This document shows, piece by piece, positions 16,072 through 19,340 of a stretch of 19,340 nucleotides of DNA. Every line of letters begins with the position of its first letter. The first letter of the stretch is position 1. The notes below the pieces were generated by a model. That model was not told where the DNA came from. It did no database searches and saw only the letters and a list, made by a program, of their open reading frames with translations. The DNA is from CAZAGT01 sp964484515 (GTDB lineage: Bacteria > Desulfobacterota > DSM-4660 > Desulfatiglandales > HGW-15): contig CAZAGT010000056.1 of NCBI GenBank assembly GCA_964484515.1, positions 1-19,340 of the forward strand. Reading direction: 5' to 3'. The position numbers were made by a program, and so were the translations under genes.

Positions 16072-16827
16072 ATGGGAAAAGTTATCGTAGAAAAATCAGA
16101 TGGTATCGTCCGCGTTAAGATCAACCGTCCGGAAGTTATGAATGCCTGCGATGGCGACACATATAACGCCATCGCGGATGCCTGGGATGATCTGGAAAAC
16201 GATCCCAATTTGAGGGTGGGGATCCTCAGCGGCGAAGGTCGCTCCTTTTGTGTGGGTACCGATATCAAATGGATCAACTCGCCAGACGCAGAGGGCTTTG
16301 TCGATCGTTTGTATCCGCGCCTGCTGAGTTTGACCAAGCCCGTGATCGCCGCCATCCATGGCCACTGCAATGGTGGCGGCCTGGAACAGGCATTGGGCGC
16401 CGATATGCGCGTCTCTGCCGAAGATGCCCATTTTGGTTTTGGCGAAATCCGGCTCGGATGGATTCCCGGCGGCCACGGGACCCAGCGACTGCCGCGCGTG
16501 ATTCCGTTAGGTAACGCGCTTGAGTTGCTGTTCACCGGTAACCGTATCGACGCGCAGGAAGCCTATCGTCTGGGACTGGTCAATCATCTGGTTCCAGCGG
16601 ATCAATTGCTGGCAAAGTGCGAACAGATTGCCGCCGATATCGTCAAGAGTGCTCCGCTCGCCGTACAGAAAATGAAGACTGTTGTCATGCAGGGTCTTGA
16701 TATGCCGTTGCCTCAAGCAGTCAAACTCGAAAACGAGTATTTCCAATGGCTCATGAAGACCGAAGATGCGAAAGAAGGTGCCCTTGCTTTTGCTGAAAAA
16801 CGCGCTCCAAACTGGAAGGCTAAATAG
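16072..16827 (+). CDS. Enoyl-CoA hydratase/isomerase (crotonase family), second type
   Basis: A 251-residue crotonase-family enzyme. It has SFCVGTDIKWI (58-68, oxyanion hole; Val-Gly in place of the more usual Ala-Gly), HGHCNGGGLEQALGADMRV with E105, and FGFGEIRLGWIPGG with E125. Both acidic residues of true hydratases are thus present with the standard 20-residue spacing. It is clearly different from the crotonase at 13850, so the two probably act at different steps or on different chain types. The ATG follows CGAAAGGAAAAGTC. The gene starts 22 bases after the serine hydrolase stop, so the two are probably co-transcribed. The C-terminal KEGALAFAEKRAPNWKAK is typical of the family. Confidence 0.9.
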   Translation: MGKVIVEKSDGIVRVKINRPEVMNACDGDTYNAIADAWDDLENDPNLRVGILSGEGRSFCVGTDIKWINSPDAEGFVDRLYPRLLSLTKPVIAAIHGHCNGGGLEQALGADMRVSAEDAHFGFGEIRLGWIPGGHGTQRLPRVIPLGNALELLFTGNRIDAQEAYRLGLVNHLVPADQLLAKCEQIAADIVKSAPLAVQKMKTVVMQGLDMPLPQAVKLENEYFQWLMKTEDAKEGALAFAEKRAPNWKAK

Positions 16828-16939
16828 TCATTGGTTTTCAGCCTTCTTGAGTGCGTTGGCGGTGCAGTTGATCATATTCGGCCCAGACGATCTGGAACTC
16901 ATTCCATACCCCGAAGTCAGCGTCAATAATTAGAACTTT

Positions 16940-16960
16940 TTGTGGAACTAACGTCCACAA
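16940..16960. repeat. Short inverted repeat before the decayed crotonase copy
   Basis: TTGTGG (16940-16945) and CCACAA (16955-16960) form a 6-bp inverted repeat with a 9-base spacer, ending 21 bases before the ATG of the decayed crotonase. It may be a leftover operator or hairpin. It is short enough to be chance. Confidence 0.25.
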
Positions 16961-16981
16961 CCCAAACAGAGAGAAAACAAA

Positions 16982-17569
16982 ATGGCTGAGTATAAGTTCA
17001 TGAAAACCTAGCGAAAGGGAAATGTCGGCATCGTCACTTTCAATCGTCCGGAGGCGATGAATGCGTTGAATGATGTCGCCGAAAAAGAAGTCGCGGATGC
17101 TTTGATGGAATTCGATGCCGACGACAGCATTGGTTGTATGATCCTTGCGAGCGGAGACAAAGCCTTCTGTGCCGGCGCCGACCTGAAATGGATCGCAGAA
17201 CAGGATTTCGAGAGCGCGTACCGGACCGAACTGGCCGCTTACATGGACAAGGTTGCCGAGTTGTGCAAACCGGTCATCGCGGCGGTAAGAGGGTTTGCAT
17301 TCGGCGGCGGCACCGAGATTTCGCTGATGTGCGATATCGTTATTGCCGACACAACTGCCAAGTTTGGCCTGACCGAGGTGACGTTGGGCGTTATCCCCGG
17401 CGGCGGTGGCCCTGCCCGCTTGACACGCGCCGTGGGGGAAGGCCAAATCGATGTACTACGTTCTGACCGGGAACTGGATCACTTCTGAAGAAGCCGATCG
17501 GATAGGTATGATCACCAAGGTCGTGGAAGAGGACAAGCTCATGGACGAAGCGCTTGAGCTGGCGACGGC
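16982..17569 (+). pseudogene. Decayed copy of the crotonase gene, truncated at its 3' end
   Basis: This is a near-copy of the gene at 13850 (about 85% identical by eye over some 185 codons). Three lesions are visible. Codon 10 is TAG (17009-17011) where the intact copy has a Glu codon, consistent with one G-to-T change. One extra G lies in the G run at 17434-17438, shifting the frame just after PARLTRAVG; the other frame then gives MYYVLTGNWITSEEADRIGM as expected. Similarity ends at about 17569 after LELAT, losing the last 60 or so residues, and the sequence continues directly as a porin gene. The catalytic Glu residues are still encoded. An ATG at 17057 could restart translation, but without the N-terminal strand and with the frameshift the product would not be an enzyme. 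A ribosome binding site is no longer evident. Confidence 0.88.
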
Positions 17570-18019
17570 AAGCGGTTATTCGTCGATAATGTCCATATCG
17601 CGCTCTGGCAATTGGACGACAGTGAAGAAACGGGCGCGCAAGGTGGATGGGGCGTGAACGCGTCCGCATCCAAGCTTGTTAGCGGTAAGTGGCTACCCTT
17701 CATACGCGGCGCTTGGGCCCACGAAGGTGGTGGCGCATACGAAGCCTCTGTCAGTGCCGGTTTCGGCTACATGGACCAGCCAGGCGGAAACCTTTTTGGC
17801 ATAGGTCTCAACTGGGGGCGGCCCAATTCGGATACCTTCCCTATAGATCTCGCCGATCAATGGACAGGAGAGATTTTCTACAGGATGCAGCTTCTTGAAA
17901 ATGTTCAAATAACCCCGACTGTTCAACTTCTATTCGACCCAGCTCTTTATGAGACAATTCCGGACAAGGACGAGGACTTTATTGCGCTGTTTGGTTTGCG
18001 TGCTCGTGTTCAATTCTGA
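17570..18019 (+). pseudogene. C-terminal remnant of a second OprB-family porin
   Basis: From 17573 a frame different from the crotonase pieces reads RLFVDNVHIALWQLDDSEET, then GGWGVNASASKLVSGKWLPF, GFGYMDQPGGNLFGIGLNWG and finally ALFGLRARVQF. These align with the last third of the porin at 1890 (DRIYLDNAHLTFW, GWGFNISFTRYLAGKWLPF, GFGYQPVPKGDLLGFGFNWG, FGLRARLAL), at roughly half identity by eye. The remnant keeps the C-terminal Phe typical of outer-membrane proteins. About 300 N-terminal residues, including the signal peptide, are missing, because the 5' part is replaced by crotonase sequence. An ATG at 17612 would allow translation of 135 residues, but without export they could not form a porin. 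The next gene starts 174 bases later. Confidence 0.88.
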
Positions 18020-18073
18020 AGCAATGAAAGGAAATCCCGTGGCACTTGCATGGGGTTCTTAAAGACGGACAAC

Positions 18074-18093
18074 CTTCCTGCGCAAGCGGGAAG
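18074..18093 (+). other. RNA hairpin with GCAA tetraloop after the porin remnant
   Basis: CTTCCTGC (18074-18081) pairs with GCGGGAAG (18086-18093) across a GCAA loop: eight pairs, one a G-U wobble, with a GNRA loop. No T-run follows. It lies in the leader before the amidohydrolase gene at 18194, and could be a processing or stabilising element, or the leftover end of the old porin transcript. Confidence 0.4.
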
Positions 18094-18193
18094 CAGGAGC
18101 ATTAGAACACCTGCGAGTCCCGACTCTGTTGCCTTCTTAGAGAAGAGAAGAACATGAAGCAACAATTGATCAAGAAAAATGGAGGTTAATGCT

Positions 18194-19340
18194 ATGAAAA
18201 AACTGATTGCCACTTTGAGTATTTTTGCAATCGTAGTGGGGTTGGCCCTGCCAGCTGCGGCGGTTGACATCCCATCTGAGGTAACGTTGTTTAAGAATGT
18301 CAACATCTTTGACGGAGTAAACGAGAAATTGTTAGAGGGTTATGATGTGCTCGTGGTCAAAAACCTGATCAAGAAGATCGGCAAAGACATCAAAATAGCG
18401 GATACCTATGAAATTGACGTGAAAACCGGCGGTTATAAAGAAGTATCCGGTGGACACGCCCATGATTTGCAGGGAAACAGCGATAAGGTCGTGGTGGTGT
18501 ACGAACCGGAAAAGATGATCAAAAAAGAAGTCAAGGTCAAAGTCATTGATGGCCAGGGCCGTACCCTGATGCCTGGGCTCATTGATGCCCATTGGCACAC
18601 CATGCTAAGCTTTTGGCCTGTTAGCAAGGTGTTAAACTCTGATTTAGGCTACCTCGCCGTCGCGGCTTCCACATATGCCCCAGCCACCCTTATGCGCGGT
18701 TTCACCACGGTGCGCGATGTCGGTGGAAATTGTTTCGGGGTGAAAAAGGCCACTGATGATGGTTTGATCGTCGGTCCGCGAATCTATCCCTCCGGTCCTT
18801 ATATCGGCCAGACCGGCGGGCACAATGACTTCCGAGGTTCTCTCGATGTGCCCCAGAAATCGACTACCAGCAGCGCATAGGACTCGGCGTGCTCGCGGAC
18901 GGGGTGCCGGAGGTGCTCCAACGCAGCCGTGAAATCCTGCGCATGGGCGCCAGCCAGCTCAAGGCCATGGCTGGAGGCGGCGTAAGCTCCCTTTACGATC
19001 CGCTCGATGTCACGGAATACACCTTCGAAGAGGCAAAGGCGGTTTGCGACGTGGCCAAGACGTGGAACACCTACGTCGCGATACATGCCAATACCGACGC
19101 TGCCATCCGGATGTGGATCGATGCCGGCGCCATGTCCGTTGAGCATGGTTTCTTTATAGAGGAGGATACGGCGAAACTGATGGCGGAAAAGGGCGTATGG
19201 TGGAGCATGCAGCCGTTGGATGTGGATGGCCCGGATGCCTTCCAGTTTGAAAATCCCATCAGTACAGCCAAGTATGTGCAATGCGTTGCAGGCCTTGAGC
19301 AAGCCATGAAGAATGCCAGGAAGTACAAGGTCAAGATTGC
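18194..19340 (+). pseudogene. Exported prolidase-like amidohydrolase, frameshifted and cut by the window end
   Basis: The gene starts well: GGAGG 8 bases before the ATG at 18194, a signal peptide (MKKLIATLSIFAIVVGLALP, cleavage after AAA near 23) and the metal motif GLIDAHWH (H133, H135). It is paralogous to the gene at 368 but has about 45 extra residues (roughly 75-120: TGGYKEVSGGHAHD to KKEVKVKVIDG) before the metal motif. At about 18856 the frame is lost: the initial frame stops at 18878-18880. One base earlier in register the protein resumes as EIDYQQRIGLGVLADGVPEV, with LKAMAGGGVSSLYDPLD, VAIHANTDAA and VEHGFFIEED, open to the window end. A single lost G at CCCCAG|GAAATC would explain it. 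It could be a real pseudogene or a sequencing error; all visible active-site residues are otherwise kept. Confidence 0.82.

Noticed and set aside
16838..17446. - strand open frame opposite the decayed crotonase (202 codons)
   Set aside because: No family resemblance, and the opposite strand is clearly crotonase-derived throughout.
1..19340. Mobile element, CRISPR array or tRNA as the cause of the rearrangements
   Set aside because: I found no transposase-like protein, terminal inverted repeats with target duplications, regular repeat-spacer pattern or cloverleaf sequence; the fusion scars have no insertion sequence at the joins.

Overview
The window comes from a Gram-negative bacterium, most likely a proteobacterium or a member of Desulfobacterota. 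The evidence is an OprB-type outer-membrane porin, several exported enzymes with signal peptides, and a CaiB/CaiC/CaiD-type CoA-thioester gene set. A finer taxonomic call is not supported by the sequence alone. No phage, transposase, tRNA, rRNA or CRISPR array was seen. Every convincing gene lies on the + strand.

Layout. (1) 368-3239: an exported binuclear-metal amidohydrolase followed by a porin. (2) 3493-3959: a broken MalT/LuxR-type regulator whose reading frame runs into the last residues of a lost amidohydrolase. (3) 3975-5633: an exported D-aminoacylase-like amidohydrolase, closed by a clear intrinsic terminator at 5671-5715. (4) 6081-8810: an intact large MalT/LuxR-type regulator. (5) 9288-9554: a small conserved protein of unknown function. 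(6) 9669-16827: a same-strand run encoding a class III CoA-transferase, two tandem MaoC-like hydratases, a CaiC-like acyl-CoA ligase, a crotonase, an exported serine hydrolase of the beta-lactamase/NylB type and a second crotonase. (7) 16982-19340: a decayed copy of the first crotonase fused to the C-terminal end of a second porin, then a frameshifted second copy of the exported prolidase-like amidohydrolase, which runs off the window.

How the genes may work together (inference). Porins admit a small solute. Exported amidohydrolases and the serine hydrolase cut amide or ester bonds in the periplasm. The released acid is made into a CoA thioester by the ligase or by CoA transfer, and hydratases of two unrelated folds (MaoC hot-dog and crotonase) act on it. 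No acyl-CoA dehydrogenase, 3-hydroxyacyl-CoA dehydrogenase or thiolase is present, so the visible set does hydration/dehydration or isomerisation rather than a full beta-oxidation cycle. The substrate is unknown. The MalT-like protein is the only regulator visible. A 24-bp palindrome before the CoA-transferase gene and a 31-bp palindrome at the end of the ligase gene are candidate control sites.

The most unusual feature is genomic. Two gene-to-gene fusion scars (near 3905 and 17569) join pieces of the same gene families that are intact elsewhere in the window. This points to repeated shuffling and deletion among amidohydrolase, porin, regulator and crotonase cassettes.
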